64,000 nucleotides of DNA, taken from positions 1 through 64,000 of the forward strand of contig MKRJ01000026.1 of assembly GCA_001896885.1 (NCBI GenBank), written 5' to 3'. Positions 45,183 to 56,730 of the stretch are shown one piece after another. The notes beneath the pieces were generated by a model. That model saw only the letters and a program-made list of their open reading frames with translations. It was not told where the DNA came from and did no database searches. The stretch comes from Rhizobiales bacterium 65-79. Its GTDB lineage: Bacteria > Pseudomonadota > Alphaproteobacteria > Rhizobiales > Rhizobiaceae. Position 1 is the stretch's first letter, and each line of letters begins with the position of its first letter. The position numbers were made by a program, and so were the translations under genes.

Positions 45183-46753
45183 TCGGGAGCAGCACCAGGG
45201 GCGGCAGGCGTGGAGCCGGCATCCGATGCGGCGGCGGCCGGTCCGACGAGCGCGCCGGCATGACGCCGGAGAGCATCCAGCATCGCCTTCCGCCCTGCCG
45301 CATCGAGCGTGCCGTCCTTCTGGATCGAGGCAAGAGCCGCCGGCGCTTCCCGGTCGAGCATATCGGCCAAGCTCGCCCGAAACGCGGTGATCTGCGGCAT
45401 GTCGAGCGGATCGAGAATGCCGTTCTGCACCGCCAGAACCAGTGCGAGCTCGTCGGCGAGCCTGAGCGGCGCGTGCTGGGCTTGGGCGAGGATGCGGCGG
45501 ATGCGCGCCCCGCGCGTAAGCTGGTCCCGGATATGCGCATCGGGCATCCCGCCGAAGCGCGTGAACATCTCCAGTTCCAGGAACTGCGCATAATCCAGGC
45601 GCAGAGACGCGGCCGCGTCACGCAGGGCGCGCGCCTGGGTCTTGCCGCCAACCCGGCTGACGCTGGTTCCGACGTCGACCGCCGGCTTCTGGCCCTCGTT
45701 GAAGAGCTTCGCGTCGAGCACGATCTGCCCGTCGGTGATGGAGATCAGGTTGGTCGGGATATAGGCGCTGAGATTGCCGGCATCGGTCTCGGCGATGGGA
45801 AGCGCGGTCAGAGAGCCGCCGCCCCGCGCCGACGAGAGCTTGGCGGCCCGTTCGAGCAGGCGCGCATGGACATAGAAGATGTCGCCGGGATAGGCCTCGC
45901 GGCCGGGCGACTGGCGGGTCAGGAGCGCGATCTCGCGGTGGCAGGCCGCATGCTTGCTCAGATCGTCGATGACGACCAGCGCGTGCTGGCCGCGGTCGCG
46001 GAAATATTCCGCCATGGTGAAGCCGGCGAACGGGGCGATCCATTGCAGGCCCGGCGCGTCCGCCGCGCCGGCGACGACGACGATCGTCCGCTCCGGCGCG
46101 CCCCTGCCCATGATCGCGTCGATCGCCCGCTTGACGCTGGAGCTCTTCTGGCCGAGCGCGACATAGACCGAGATCATGTCGCTGGCTTTCTGGTTGATGA
46201 TGGTGTCGACCGCGATCGTGGTCTTGCCGGTCGCGCGGTCGCCGACAATCAATTCGCGCTGGCCGCGGCCGAGGGCGAAGAGCGTATCGACTACCAGAAG
46301 GCCGGTCTGGACGGGCTGCTTGACAAGATCGCGCTCGATGATCGCGGGCGCCGGGCGCTCGACCGGCAGGGTCTCGTGAGCCGCGACTTCCCCCTTGCCA
46401 CCGAGTGGTCGGCCCAACGGATCGACGACTCGCCCGAGTAGTTGCGGCCCGACCGGCACGCGCACGACGTCCCCCGTGCCGCTCACGGTCTCGCCCGCCG
46501 CCACGGCGTCCGCGCCGTCGAGCAGGACGCAGCCGATCCGGTCCCGGTCGAGCACCTGCGCGAAACCCGTATGGCCGCTGTCGAAACGCAAAAGCTCGTC
46601 GAGCCGGACAGTCGGCAGGCCGGAAATGAAGGCGATGCCGTCCGCGATTTCCTCGACCCGTCCGCGCGCCTCGGCCTTCGGGCCGAGCCGAACGTTTTCG
46701 ACCGCGGATCGGGCGGATTCAAGCCATCGGTCGGCCGTCCCGTCAGCGCTCAT
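45179..46753 (-). CDS. atpA: N-ATPase subunit alpha
   Basis: A 524-residue F1 alpha subunit. The P-loop GDRATGKTT lies near residue 175, the run [16 protein letters not shown] follows, and SRVGGKTQ near residue 365 carries the arginine that reaches into the beta catalytic site. It is the non-catalytic nucleotide-binding partner of AtpD. The start overlaps the atpF end by 11 bp. Confidence 0.93.
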   Translation of the reverse strand: MSADGTADRWLESARSAVENVRLGPKAEARGRVEEIADGIAFISGLPTVRLDELLRFDSGHTGFAQVLDRDRIGCVLLDGADAVAAGETVSGTGDVVRVPVGPQLLGRVVDPLGRPLGGKGEVAAHETLPVERPAPAIIERDLVKQPVQTGLLVVDTLFALGRGQRELIVGDRATGKTTIAVDTIINQKASDMISVYVALGQKSSSVKRAIDAIMGRGAPERTIVVVAGAADAPGLQWIAPFAGFTMAEYFRDRGQHALVVIDDLSKHAACHREIALLTRQSPGREAYPGDIFYVHARLLERAAKLSSARGGGSLTALPIAETDAGNLSAYIPTNLISITDGQIVLDAKLFNEGQKPAVDVGTSVSRVGGKTQARALRDAAASLRLDYAQFLELEMFTRFGGMPDAHIRDQLTRGARIRRILAQAQHAPLRLADELALVLAVQNGILDPLDMPQITAFRASLADMLDREAPAALASIQKDGTLDAAGRKAMLDALRRHAGALVGPAAAASDAGSTPAAPGAAPE

Positions 46754-47477
46754 GGGTCACCTCGGCGAGAATGCGGTCGAGATCCGCCTTCCAGCTATTG
46801 GCGATGGCGAGATGCGGGCCGCGCAGTTCGAGCCCCGCGATCAGGGACGGGTCGGTTCCGAAGGTGATCGCGGGCGATGCGCCCAGCGCCTTCGAGACGC
46901 GCATGGCGATCTCGGCCTGCATCCGCGCCTCGATCGGCGTGGCGGAAACCGCTTCCAGCGCCGCGCCGCTCACGGCCGCCTGGCGCGTGTCGTCCGGCAG
47001 TCTGCCGATCGCCGCCACGAGCCAGTCGGTGAAGGCGTCCTGCACATGCGCGCCATCGAGCCTCGCCATCAGCTTGCGGGCGATCTCGAGGGCAAGCCGG
47101 GCGGAGCGTTCGGTCCATTCGGCTGCCGCGGCAGTCTTCTCCGCCTCCGTCGCGGCTCGTGCTTCCGCCTGAAGGGCGGCCGCGTCCGCACGCGCCTTTT
47201 CGATGAGGGCGGCGCGCTCTTTTCCAGCATCGGCGCGGGCCTGCGCCAGGATCGCCTCACGCTCGGCCGCAAAGCCGTCGCGGGTCTTGCGAATGTCGTC
47301 CAGCGCCGCCGCGGCCTCCTTCTTCCGGGCTTCCGCCTCATCGAGCAGGCGCGTCGCCTCAGCCCGCCGCCCGGCGATCATGGCGGAGACCGGACGCCAG
47401 AAGAAGCGGCCGAGCAGCCAGACGAGGACCGCGACGTTGACGGTCTCGATGCCGAGCGTCCACCAGTCAATCGACAT
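46743..47477 (-). CDS. atpF: N-ATPase subunit b with delta-like C-terminal part
   Basis: A 244-residue peripheral stalk subunit, longer than a usual b of about 160. One membrane anchor ([15 protein letters not shown]) is followed by an Ala/Glu/Lys-rich coiled coil to about residue 140. A C-terminal domain then starts around [17 protein letters not shown], resembling the delta/OSCP region. The operon has no separate atpH (delta). This fused build is the norm in N-ATPase operons. Confidence 0.88.
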   Translation of the reverse strand: MSIDWWTLGIETVNVAVLVWLLGRFFWRPVSAMIAGRRAEATRLLDEAEARKKEAAAALDDIRKTRDGFAAEREAILAQARADAGKERAALIEKARADAAALQAEARAATEAEKTAAAAEWTERSARLALEIARKLMARLDGAHVQDAFTDWLVAAIGRLPDDTRQAAVSGAALEAVSATPIEARMQAEIAMRVSKALGASPAITFGTDPSLIAGLELRGPHLAIANSWKADLDRILAEVTHER

Positions 47478-47480
47478 CGG

Positions 47481-47726
47481 TCAGTGCAATAGCGGATTGG
47501 CAAAGAGCAGGAGCAGCGCCACGACAAGGCAATAGATCGCCGTCGTCTCGATCATGGCAAGGCCGACGAACAGCGTGCGCGAGATGCTGTTGGCCGCCTC
47601 CGGCTGGCGCGCGATGGCGTCCATCGCGGCGGCCACCGAGCGGCCTTCGCCGAGCGCCGGGCCGAGCGCCCCGAACGAGACCGCTATCGCGGCCGAAACG
47701 ATGCTTGCGAGGGCGAGCCAGTTCAT
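47481..47726 (-). CDS. atpE: N-ATPase subunit c (rotor ring)
   Basis: An 81-residue double-helix membrane subunit. Helix 1 has GPALGEGRS with Glu27, and helix 2 has AMIETTAIY with Glu60, Thr61 and Tyr65; the loop is ARQPEA. Glu in both helices plus Thr and Tyr beside Glu60 resembles the ligand set of Na+-binding rings, the helix-1 Glu standing where Ilyobacter has Gln32. Since at least one N-ATPase ring with a similar motif has been reported as proton-selective, the ion is not settled by sequence. The start overlaps the atpB end by four bases. Confidence 0.92.
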   Translation of the reverse strand: MNWLALASIVSAAIAVSFGALGPALGEGRSVAAAMDAIARQPEAANSISRTLFVGLAMIETTAIYCLVVALLLLFANPLLH

Positions 47727-48412
47727 GTCGGTTTCCTTTCCTTGCCGGTGTTTTCCGTCTCGTTGACGGCGCCGGCGATGAAGACCATCGCCAGCACCGA
47801 GAAGATGTAGGCCTGGACCGCTCCCGTCAGCAGGTCGAGCGCCATGAAGGGAATGGGGACGAGCAAGCCCGCCAGCGACAGAACGATGCCGATGACGAAG
47901 ACGCCGCTCATGACGTTGCCGAACAGGCGCACCAGGAGCGAGAAGGTTCGCGTCAGGCTCTCCACGAAATTGAGCGGGATCATAATCGGCGTCGGCGTGG
48001 CGAAGGTGCGCAGATAGCCGCCTATCCCGCCGGCTCGCACGCCGAAGAAGATGATCGCGAGGAATACCAGCAGGGCGAGCGCGGCATCGGTTTCGAGATG
48101 CGCGGTCGGCGGCTCGACGCCGGGGACGAGCGATGACCAGTTGGCAACGAAGATGAAGACGAAGAGCGTGCCGATAAAGGCGCGGTAGGGGGCCGGATCG
48201 ACCCTCATGGTGTCGCGGATCTGGCCGTCCACCGTCGTAACGATCAGTTCCAGCATCGCCTGGAATGCGGATGGCCGCAGCGATAGTCGGCGGGCCGCGA
48301 GGCTCGCGCCCAGCACGAGCACGACCATGATCGCCCAGGTGACGACGACCACTTCGGTCACCGGCACCGAGCCGACATGGAAGAGAACGGTGTTCTCGAG
48401 CGGGGATTTCAT
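47723..48412 (-). CDS. atpB: N-ATPase subunit a
   Basis: A 229-residue membrane stator subunit. The essential Arg (Arg162 in LLVRLFGNVMSG) is present and the preceding FVESLTRTFS is typical. Five or six membrane segments are visible, and the N-terminal tail is short. With AtpE it forms the ion path. It overlaps both atpR and atpE by four bases. Confidence 0.92.
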   Translation of the reverse strand: MKSPLENTVLFHVGSVPVTEVVVVTWAIMVVLVLGASLAARRLSLRPSAFQAMLELIVTTVDGQIRDTMRVDPAPYRAFIGTLFVFIFVANWSSLVPGVEPPTAHLETDAALALLVFLAIIFFGVRAGGIGGYLRTFATPTPIMIPLNFVESLTRTFSLLVRLFGNVMSGVFVIGIVLSLAGLLVPIPFMALDLLTGAVQAYIFSVLAMVFIAGAVNETENTGKERKPT

Positions 48413-48705
48413 CCGGCGGGCCCAAAAAACGATCGAAGATGGACGAAACGGGCGACCGTCAGGCCGAGCGCGGCCGAAAGAAGGGGCGCGGCGCCCAGGC
48501 GGGCCGCCAGATAGAGCACGGCGCCGGTAGCCGCGAAGCGCATGACGAATTGACCGGCGGCGGCCCTCGTCCGGCCTTCGCAGATGGCGCCGGCCGTCCG
48601 GCGAAGCAGGCCGAAATGGAACAGCCCGGCGGCAAAGCCGAGCCCCAGGAAAGCGAGCGCGGGGGACGGCCAGCCGCCGACGTCGAGCGGAAGGGGAAGG
48701 TTCAT
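48409..48705 (-). CDS. atpR: AtpR, N-ATPase-specific membrane subunit
   Basis: A 98-residue membrane protein with about three hydrophobic segments (PALAFLGLGFAAGLFHFGLL, QFVMRFAATGAVLYLAARLG and LLSAALGLTVARFVHL). A conserved-looking Arg (VMRFAATG) sits within one segment. AtpR occurs only in N-ATPase operons between atpQ and atpB, and its function is unknown; a role in rotor or c-ring assembly has been suggested. ATG at 48705 overlaps the atpQ stop. Confidence 0.88.
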   Translation of the reverse strand: MNLPLPLDVGGWPSPALAFLGLGFAAGLFHFGLLRRTAGAICEGRTRAAAGQFVMRFAATGAVLYLAARLGAAPLLSAALGLTVARFVHLRSFFGPAG

Positions 48706-48985
48706 GCGCTTTTCACCCATTTCCACGCCGACCAGCAGCCGAGCGCCAGCCCCAGCAGCAGGAGCGGCGCCGTCCAGAATATACCGCTGTCGAGCGCGTG
48801 GTCGATCAGCCGCCCGACGAAGAGGCCGATCAGCGCCGGGATCACGATCACCCAGCCGAGCACGCCGATCTCGGCGAGGCGGCGCGCCACCGAGGGCTCG
48901 CCCTCGCGCAGCCAGCGCCGATGACGCTCGGATCGGGAAGCTGCGGCGCGGGCAAGCGCATCTCCCTCGTCCGGAGGCTTCCCGC

Positions 48986-48989
<4 letters not shown>
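48702..48989 (-). CDS. atpQ: AtpQ, N-ATPase accessory membrane protein
   Basis: A 95-residue protein with an acidic and basic soluble N-terminal third and two membrane helices (VLGWVIVIPALIGLFVGRLI and FWTAPLLLLGLALGCWSAW). It is analogous to the AtpI/AtpZ assembly proteins of other F-ATPases. It overlaps atpC by four bases and atpR by four bases. Confidence 0.88.
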
Positions 48990-50868
<1,879 letters not shown>

Positions 50869-50907
50869 TCACTGCCAGAACATCAATACCAACTTGATGG
50901 CATTGTG

Positions 50908-50921
50908 TTGATCTGTATCAA
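50908..50921. promoter_or_regulatory. FixK/FNR-type box upstream of N-ATPase operon
   Basis: TTGATCTGTATCAA is a full palindrome with ATCAA extension, 61 bp before the atpD start. It lies in the 168-bp gap after fixS. Confidence 0.72.
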
Positions 50922-51015
50922 CCGGAGGCAAATCGCCCTTCTCATGGGCGATTTAAACGGCGGCAAAGCCGTTGGCGGGCCTTGGATTCCATATCCTTGC
51001 CGTTGTCGCGGCAAT

Positions 51016-51201
51016 TCACTCCGCTTCCTGGCCGCGGGGCAAGGATGGTCGGGCAGCCGAGGCTTCTTCGTCGATCAGTATGCGCTCGGCCGCGCCGTCC
51101 AGATCCTCGTATTGCCCGCTGCCCAGAGCCCAGAGGAACCCGGCCAATCCGATGCCGCCAAGGAAGAGCGCGATCGGAATCAGGAAGAACAGATTGTTCA
51201 T
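51016..51201 (-). CDS. fixS: CcoS/FixS, cbb3 oxidase maturation protein
   Basis: A 61-residue membrane protein with one hydrophobic helix (LFFLIPIALFLGGIGLAGFLWAL) followed by GQYEDLDGAAERIL, the family signature. It is needed for cofactor insertion into the cbb3 oxidase. The start overlaps the fixI stop by four bases. Confidence 0.93.
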   Translation of the reverse strand: MNNLFFLIPIALFLGGIGLAGFLWALGSGQYEDLDGAAERILIDEEASAARPSLPRGQEAE

Positions 51202-53483
51202 GTCTGCCCCAAAGCCTTTCCGAAGCCCGACCGTCGCGCGCGCCCCACCCCGGCCGAGATCGGGTTTTGCCGGGCATGGCCGAGGCGGAGCGCATTCGCG
51301 ACGACCGCGAGGGACGACAAGGACATCGCGATCGCAGCCAGCAGCGGAGTCACGTGCCCCATCACCGCGAGCGGCACCGCCACCACGTTATAGGACGCGG
51401 CGAATGCAAGGTTCTCCCACACCAGCGTGCGCGCCCGCACCGCCGTCTCGAATGCCTGCGGCACCGCGAGGAGGCTTTCGCGCATGAAAACGAAATCCGC
51501 CGCATTCCGGCCGATATCGGCTGCCGTCGCCGGCGCCATGGAGACATGAGCCGCCGCAAGCGCCGGAGCGTCGTTCAGGCCATCTCCGACCATCAGCGCC
51601 TTGCGCCCCGCGTTCGCAAGGCCGGAAAGGCGCCGGACCTTGTCGGCAGGCAGTTGCCCCGCACGCCAGCGCGTCGCTCCGATCGTGTCGGCTATGCGTC
51701 GAACGGGCTCGGGGTGGTCTCCTGACAGGATCTCGACGGCAAGGCCTGCCGCCTTCAGCCGCTCCACCGCCTCCCGCGCATCCGGGCGTGCCGCGTCGTC
51801 GAACCGGAAGCCGGCGAGCATGCGACCGTTTCGCGCCAGCACCAGATGAGGCTCGGACGATCCATGCCTCTCATCCGGCAGCGCCCATGACGGGCGACCA
51901 AGCCGATAGACCGCTCCATCCCCGGCGGTCCCCTCCATGCCGCAGCCGGACACCTCCTTTATCGACGCAATTCCCGGCGACCCGGAGTCGACGCGCGGTG
52001 CGGCTCGAAGTATCGCCCGCGAATAGGGATGAGACGAGTACGCTGCAAGGAGGCTCGCGGTCGCGAGAAGCGCCGGATCGACGTGTTCCGCATGGAGGAG
52101 ATGCAATTCGCCGGTCGTCGCGGTTCCGGTCTTGTCGAGCACCACGGTATCTATTTCAGCCAGCCGCTCCAGCGCGGAGCCGTCCTTCATCAGGATGCCC
52201 TTCTCGAACAGCCGGCGCGCGGCCATGACCTGGACCATCGGTACGGCAAGTCCGAGCGCGCACGGGCAGGTGATGATGAGCACCGCGATCGCCGTCTGGA
52301 GCGCGTAGTGCCAGTCGCCGGCGATCCACAGCCACCCGACGAAAGTGAGGAACGCCGCGGAATGCACGAGCGGGGCGTAGAGCGCGGCCGCCCGGTCGGC
52401 GATCAGCCGATACCGCGGCCGTCCTTCCTCGGCCCGTTCCATCAACCGGGCCGTCTCCGCGAGGAAGGAGCCGTCCGGCGAGGCTGTCGCGAGGATCACC
52501 AGTGGCCCGGTCAGGTTGAGCGTGCCCGCCTGCACGCCGTCTCCGACAGTCGAAGGACGCGGCGTGCTCTCGCCCGTCACCAGCGCGCAATCGACTTCCG
52601 AGGAACCTTCGACCACGCTTCCATCGACGGGAATGCGCTCGCCGGCAGATACGATCACCCGGGTCCCCGGCATCACTTCGGAAAGCGGACGAAATTCCCG
52701 GCTGCCATCCGCCGCGATCACCGTTGCGCCGCGAGGCGAGAGATTGCGCAGATTGCTGACCGCGCTTCTCGCCTTCTCGCGCATCGCGTGGTCCAGCGTG
52801 CGGCCGACGAGCAGGAAGAACAGCAAGGAAACGGAGGCGTCGAAATAAGCCTCGGCGCCATGCGTCGCCGTCTCGTAGAGGCTCAGCCCGAAAGCCAGCG
52901 CCAGGCCAATCGAGATCGGCACGTCCATGTTCGTCCGACCGTGGCGGAGGGCGCGCCAGGCGGATCGGTAGAAGATGGCGCCCGAATAGGCGAGCGCGGG
53001 GACGGCAAGCAGCGCCGATATCCAATGGAACAGGTCGCGCGTCGCGCCGTCCGCTCCGGCCCACACGGAAACGGAAAGGAGCATGATGTTGCCGGCGGCG
53101 AAGCCGGCGACCGCCACCGCGCGGATCAGGCGACCAAGGGCTTCGTCCTTGCGTCCGGCGACGATCTCGAACAGATGGGCTTCATATCCCAGCCGGTTGA
53201 GCGTCTGTATCAGAGGCGGAACGCGGCCTTCGCGCCACGTCACCGAAACGCGCCTGGTGGAGAGGTTGACCCTCGCGCGCCGGACATCGGGAAGCTTCAG
53301 AAGCGCCTTTTCGATCGCATGGATGCAGGCGGCGCAATGGATGCCGGGCACGGCGAGATCGGTCTGCATGAAGCCCTCGCCCAGGGTCCGGCTGGCAAGC
53401 ACGATCTCCTCGTCGGACGGCGAAGCTTGAAGGGGCAGGCAGAATTCCAGCGCCGCTTCGGCGCCCGGCGCGCAGCAGCTCAT
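51198..53483 (-). CDS. fixI: FixI/CcoI, copper P1B-ATPase for cbb3 oxidase assembly
   Basis: A 761-residue copper pump. It has an N-terminal metal-binding domain with HCAACI, then the membrane CPC site (ITCPCALGLAVP), TGES, DKTGTATTG, the HP pair (SSHPYSR) and GDGLNDAPAL. It delivers copper for the CuB site of the cbb3 oxidase rather than for detoxification. An extra N-terminal stretch with CC at residues 3-4 may also bind copper. Confidence 0.94.
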   Translation of the reverse strand: MSCCAPGAEAALEFCLPLQASPSDEEIVLASRTLGEGFMQTDLAVPGIHCAACIHAIEKALLKLPDVRRARVNLSTRRVSVTWREGRVPPLIQTLNRLGYEAHLFEIVAGRKDEALGRLIRAVAVAGFAAGNIMLLSVSVWAGADGATRDLFHWISALLAVPALAYSGAIFYRSAWRALRHGRTNMDVPISIGLALAFGLSLYETATHGAEAYFDASVSLLFFLLVGRTLDHAMREKARSAVSNLRNLSPRGATVIAADGSREFRPLSEVMPGTRVIVSAGERIPVDGSVVEGSSEVDCALVTGESTPRPSTVGDGVQAGTLNLTGPLVILATASPDGSFLAETARLMERAEEGRPRYRLIADRAAALYAPLVHSAAFLTFVGWLWIAGDWHYALQTAIAVLIITCPCALGLAVPMVQVMAARRLFEKGILMKDGSALERLAEIDTVVLDKTGTATTGELHLLHAEHVDPALLATASLLAAYSSHPYSRAILRAAPRVDSGSPGIASIKEVSGCGMEGTAGDGAVYRLGRPSWALPDERHGSSEPHLVLARNGRMLAGFRFDDAARPDAREAVERLKAAGLAVEILSGDHPEPVRRIADTIGATRWRAGQLPADKVRRLSGLANAGRKALMVGDGLNDAPALAAAHVSMAPATAADIGRNAADFVFMRESLLAVPQAFETAVRARTLVWENLAFAASYNVVAVPLAVMGHVTPLLAAIAMSLSSLAVVANALRLGHARQNPISAGVGRARRSGFGKALGQT

Positions 53484-53977
53484 TGTATCGACCCGTCGCG
53501 GATGACGACGCGCTCCGCGTCCACGTATGGCGTGCCGAGACCTGCGTCCGCGTCGATCTCGATGATCCAGACGCCGTCGCGAACCTTGTGCCGGAAAGAG
53601 AATTCACCCGGCGCGGACTTCTCGAGGACGAGCGTCTCGTCTTCCGATTCGTAGGCGGGGTGGCGAAAGCGGACCGTCACGCCGGTCAGCGGAGCGGGCC
53701 TGCCGCCCGCCTCCGACAGCCGGTAGCTGACGAGGCCGTCCCGGACGCTGAGGCTGCCGGTCCATCCGAGCGCCGCCTGTGCCTGCGACTGGGCCAGCCG
53801 CTGGTTGAATTCCTGGCTCGACACGTAGGAATTCTCCACCACCAGTCCGGTCCAGCTTCGCGACGCACAGACCGCCAATGTCAGGTTCACCGCGATCACC
53901 ACGGCGAAGAACGAGACGAGGATGGCGAGCATGTGCCAGCCGGTGAAGACGCGCGCCGCGGCGATCCTGCTTCTCAT
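53480..53977 (-). CDS. fixH: FixH/CcoH
   Basis: A 165-residue protein with an N-terminal membrane anchor (GWHMLAILVSFFAVVIAVNL) and a periplasmic domain with ARSWTGLVVENSYVSSQEFN-like features (SWTGLVVENSYVSSQEFN). It is needed for stable cbb3 oxidase assembly. It overlaps fixI and fixG by four bases each. Confidence 0.93.
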   Translation of the reverse strand: MRSRIAAARVFTGWHMLAILVSFFAVVIAVNLTLAVCASRSWTGLVVENSYVSSQEFNQRLAQSQAQAALGWTGSLSVRDGLVSYRLSEAGGRPAPLTGVTVRFRHPAYESEDETLVLEKSAPGEFSFRHKVRDGVWIIEIDADAGLGTPYVDAERVVIRDGSIQ

Positions 53978-55539
53978 TTACTGCCCTCCGGAGCGTTGAA
54001 GGTCGCGCGATAGGCGCCGGATTCCGAGCCGCCCATGTCATGCACTTCGAAGCGGAAATCCGTGCTGCCCGGCTTCACGTCCGCTACGTCCTGCTTCACG
54101 TACACTTTCAGAGTGAGCAGCCGGTCGGGCTCCACCGGGACGGCGAAGGAGCGCCCCTCCTCGGAGTCGTAGCCGACAATCGTCATGGACGCGCCGTCGA
54201 GCCCGCCGAGCGCCAGCTTGAAGGTCCGCTGCTCGGGAAGCATGTTGAGCAGCTTCACCGTGTAGCCGTTGCGGATCGAACCGTCGGACAGCAGCACATA
54301 TTGCGGGTTGCGGTCGTGGAGCACGTTGATTTCCAGCCGCTCTCGCGTCAGCAGCGAATAGAGCATCACCAGACCGACCAGCGACCAGGCGCCGAAATAA
54401 ATGAAGGTGCGCGGCCGGAAAATCTTTCGCAGATGAAAATGAGCCAGCCTGTCCGAGAAGGAGCCGTCCGCGCGGCGCACGAGTCCCGGGTCGACGGGAT
54501 GCGCGCCGCCGCCGGTGGCAATGGCCATGTTGGTGTTGTAGTCCGACAGCGTGGCATACGAAATGAGGCCACGCTCCCTGCCGGTCTTGTCCATCACCGC
54601 GTCGCACGCATCGATGCACAGCGCGCAGGTGATGCATTCGAGCTGCTGGCCGTCACGGATGTCGATGCCCATCGGGCAGACCGCCACGCAGGCATTGCAG
54701 TCGACGCAGTCGCCGACCTTCTGGCCCGCAGCAATCGCCTTCTTCGCATGGCGGGAGCGCGGCTCGCCGCGCCAGTCATTGTAGGTGACGGTGAGCGAAT
54801 TCTCATCGAGCATCGCCGCCTGGATGCGCGGCCACGGACACATGTAGGTGCACACCTGCTCGCGCATCATGCCACCGAATGTGTAGGTCGTGGCCGTCAG
54901 TACGCCGATCGTGATGTAGGCGACCGCTGGAGCGTTGCCGCTGAAGAGCTGGCGCAGAAGCGTCGGAGCGTCGGCGAAATAGAATATCCAGGCGCCGCCC
55001 GTGGCGGCGGCGATCAGCAGCCACAGGCCATGCTTGACCGTGCGGAGCATGAGCTTGCGCCCCGACCATGGCGCCTGGTCGAGCTTGATGCGGGCGTTGC
55101 GGTCGCCCTCGACGGCGCGTTCGACCACGAGAAAGAGGTCCACCCACACCGTTTGCGGACAAGTATAGCCGCACCAGGCACGGCCGACGGTCGAGGTGAT
55201 CAGGAAAAGCCCGACGCCCGCCATGACCAGCAGTCCGGCGACATAGATGAATTCCTGCGGCCATATCTCGACGAAAAGGAAATAGAAGCGCCGATGCTGC
55301 AGGTCGATCAGGACGGCCTGGGAAGGAGCGAAGGGTCCCCGGTCCCACCGCAGCCACGGCGTGAGATAGTAGATACCGAGCGTGATCGCCATGACGATCC
55401 ACTTGAAGCGGCGGAAGCTGCCGCTGGCCCGCTTCGGAAACACCTTTTGACGTGCGGCATAGAGCGGCTGCCGCACATGCGCCGCGTTGACAGGCTCGAC
55501 ATCGAATTTCTGGACCTCGGGTTCGCCTTGGTCGAGCAT
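53974..55539 (-). CDS. fixG: FixG/CcoG, membrane iron-sulfur protein for cbb3 assembly
   Basis: A 521-residue membrane protein. It has several membrane segments, CGYTCPQTVW, and two 4Fe-4S sites (CVDCNACVAVCPMG and CITCALCIDAC), followed by a periplasmic IgG-like domain. It is thought to reduce Cu(II) for delivery to the oxidase. ATG at 55539 chosen; an upstream frame extends over the promoter. FixK-type box at 55601-55614 is 62 bp before. Confidence 0.94.
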   Translation of the reverse strand: MLDQGEPEVQKFDVEPVNAAHVRQPLYAARQKVFPKRASGSFRRFKWIVMAITLGIYYLTPWLRWDRGPFAPSQAVLIDLQHRRFYFLFVEIWPQEFIYVAGLLVMAGVGLFLITSTVGRAWCGYTCPQTVWVDLFLVVERAVEGDRNARIKLDQAPWSGRKLMLRTVKHGLWLLIAAATGGAWIFYFADAPTLLRQLFSGNAPAVAYITIGVLTATTYTFGGMMREQVCTYMCPWPRIQAAMLDENSLTVTYNDWRGEPRSRHAKKAIAAGQKVGDCVDCNACVAVCPMGIDIRDGQQLECITCALCIDACDAVMDKTGRERGLISYATLSDYNTNMAIATGGGAHPVDPGLVRRADGSFSDRLAHFHLRKIFRPRTFIYFGAWSLVGLVMLYSLLTRERLEINVLHDRNPQYVLLSDGSIRNGYTVKLLNMLPEQRTFKLALGGLDGASMTIVGYDSEEGRSFAVPVEPDRLLTLKVYVKQDVADVKPGSTDFRFEVHDMGGSESGAYRATFNAPEGSK

Positions 55540-55600
55540 TGCAGTCGGTTCCTGTCTGTAGCCGGTGAACGTCCTATGGCATGGGGCGTCATCGCCGGTA

Positions 55601-55614
55601 TTGATCCGCGTCAA
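55601..55614. promoter_or_regulatory. FixK/FNR-type box upstream of fixGHIS
   Basis: TTGATCCGCGTCAA is a full palindromic match, 62 bp before the fixG ATG. Confidence 0.72.
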
Positions 55615-55698
55615 AGAGGGGGAGGCCGGCGCGAGGGAGGGGCTCTCCCCGTTCCGCGTCGGGCGCAAGGGCCTGCCGAGCCCACCGGCGGACCGGTC

Positions 55699-56562
55699 CT
55701 ACTCTCCCCCGCCGAGGGAGTGGACGAACACGGTAAGTTCCTTGACGGTGGTATCGCCAAGCCGCACCTGCCATGCCGGCATCACGCCGTGGCGCGGTGA
55801 CTCGACCTGCCGCTCGACCGCTTCCTCTCCCGGACCGTAGAGCCAGATGGCGTCCGCCAGATTCGGGGCGCCGACCTGACGGCCGCCCCTGCCTTCCGGT
55901 CCATGGCAGGCGGCGCAGTTCTGTTCGAACACCGGTTTGCCCTTCACTGCGAGTTCCGGGTTCCGCGGCGTGCCGGAAAGGCTGACGACGTAGGAGGCGA
56001 CCGCCTTGATCTGATCCGGCTTCAGCACATCGCGGAAAGCAGGCATCTCGGACTGACGGGTGTCTGCGTCGGCCTCGTACCGGATACCGTGCGAGATCGT
56101 CTGGTAGATGGAGCTCAGATCGCCACCCCAGAGCCAGTCGTCATCGTTGAGATTGGGGTAGCCGTTGCCGCCCTGGGCGCCGGAGCCATGGCATTGCGAG
56201 CAGTTGACCTTGAATGCTGCGGCGCCGGCCGCGATCGCGAAAGGCCTCAGCTCGTTATCGGCCTCGATGTCGGCCAGGCTCCTGCTGCGGATCGCATCCA
56301 CATATCGCGCCTGCGCCCGGGTCGCATCGTCGAGCGATGTCCGCAAATCGGCGCGGCTGGAGAAGCCGAAGACGCCTCGCGTCGCATGCGTGACAAGCGG
56401 CCATGCCGGATAGAGGACCGTATAGCCGATCGCCCAGAGGATGGTGGCGTAGAAGGTCCACAGCCACCAGCGCGGCAACGGGTTGTTGAGTTCGCGAATG
56501 CCGTCCCACACATGGCCGGTCGTTTCGACGCCGCCCAGCTTGTCGACCTGTTTGTCGCTCAT
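55699..56562 (-). CDS. fixP: FixP/CcoP, diheme cytochrome c subunit of cbb3 oxidase
   Basis: A 287-residue subunit. One membrane helix near the N-terminus (WWLWTFYATILWAIGYTVLY) and two c-type heme sites, CSQCHG and CAACHG. It passes electrons from cytochrome bc1-derived carriers to FixO/FixN. The start overlaps the fixQ stop (ATGA). Confidence 0.95.
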   Translation of the reverse strand: MSDKQVDKLGGVETTGHVWDGIRELNNPLPRWWLWTFYATILWAIGYTVLYPAWPLVTHATRGVFGFSSRADLRTSLDDATRAQARYVDAIRSRSLADIEADNELRPFAIAAGAAAFKVNCSQCHGSGAQGGNGYPNLNDDDWLWGGDLSSIYQTISHGIRYEADADTRQSEMPAFRDVLKPDQIKAVASYVVSLSGTPRNPELAVKGKPVFEQNCAACHGPEGRGGRQVGAPNLADAIWLYGPGEEAVERQVESPRHGVMPAWQVRLGDTTVKELTVFVHSLGGGE

Positions 56563-56714
56563 TTGTCATCGTCCTCTAGGGGGATGCGGGAAGCCTCGGC
56601 AGCCGCCTTGTTGCTGCCGGGACGCACCGCCAGGTAGATCGCGCCCAGGAAGAAGATGAGCATCGCCAGCAGGCCCCAACTGTCGGCGAACTGGCGCATG
56701 GTCGTGTAATCCAT
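56559..56714 (-). CDS. fixQ: FixQ/CcoQ, small cbb3 oxidase subunit
   Basis: A 51-residue membrane protein, short enough to be missed by length cutoffs: MDYTTMRQFADSWGLLAM then a membrane helix and a charged tail ending EDDDK. It stabilises the cbb3 oxidase complex. It lies between fixO (16 bp) and fixP (overlap). Confidence 0.92.
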   Translation of the reverse strand: MDYTTMRQFADSWGLLAMLIFFLGAIYLAVRPGSNKAAAEASRIPLEDDDK

Positions 56715-56730
56715 GACTTCGTTCCTTGTT

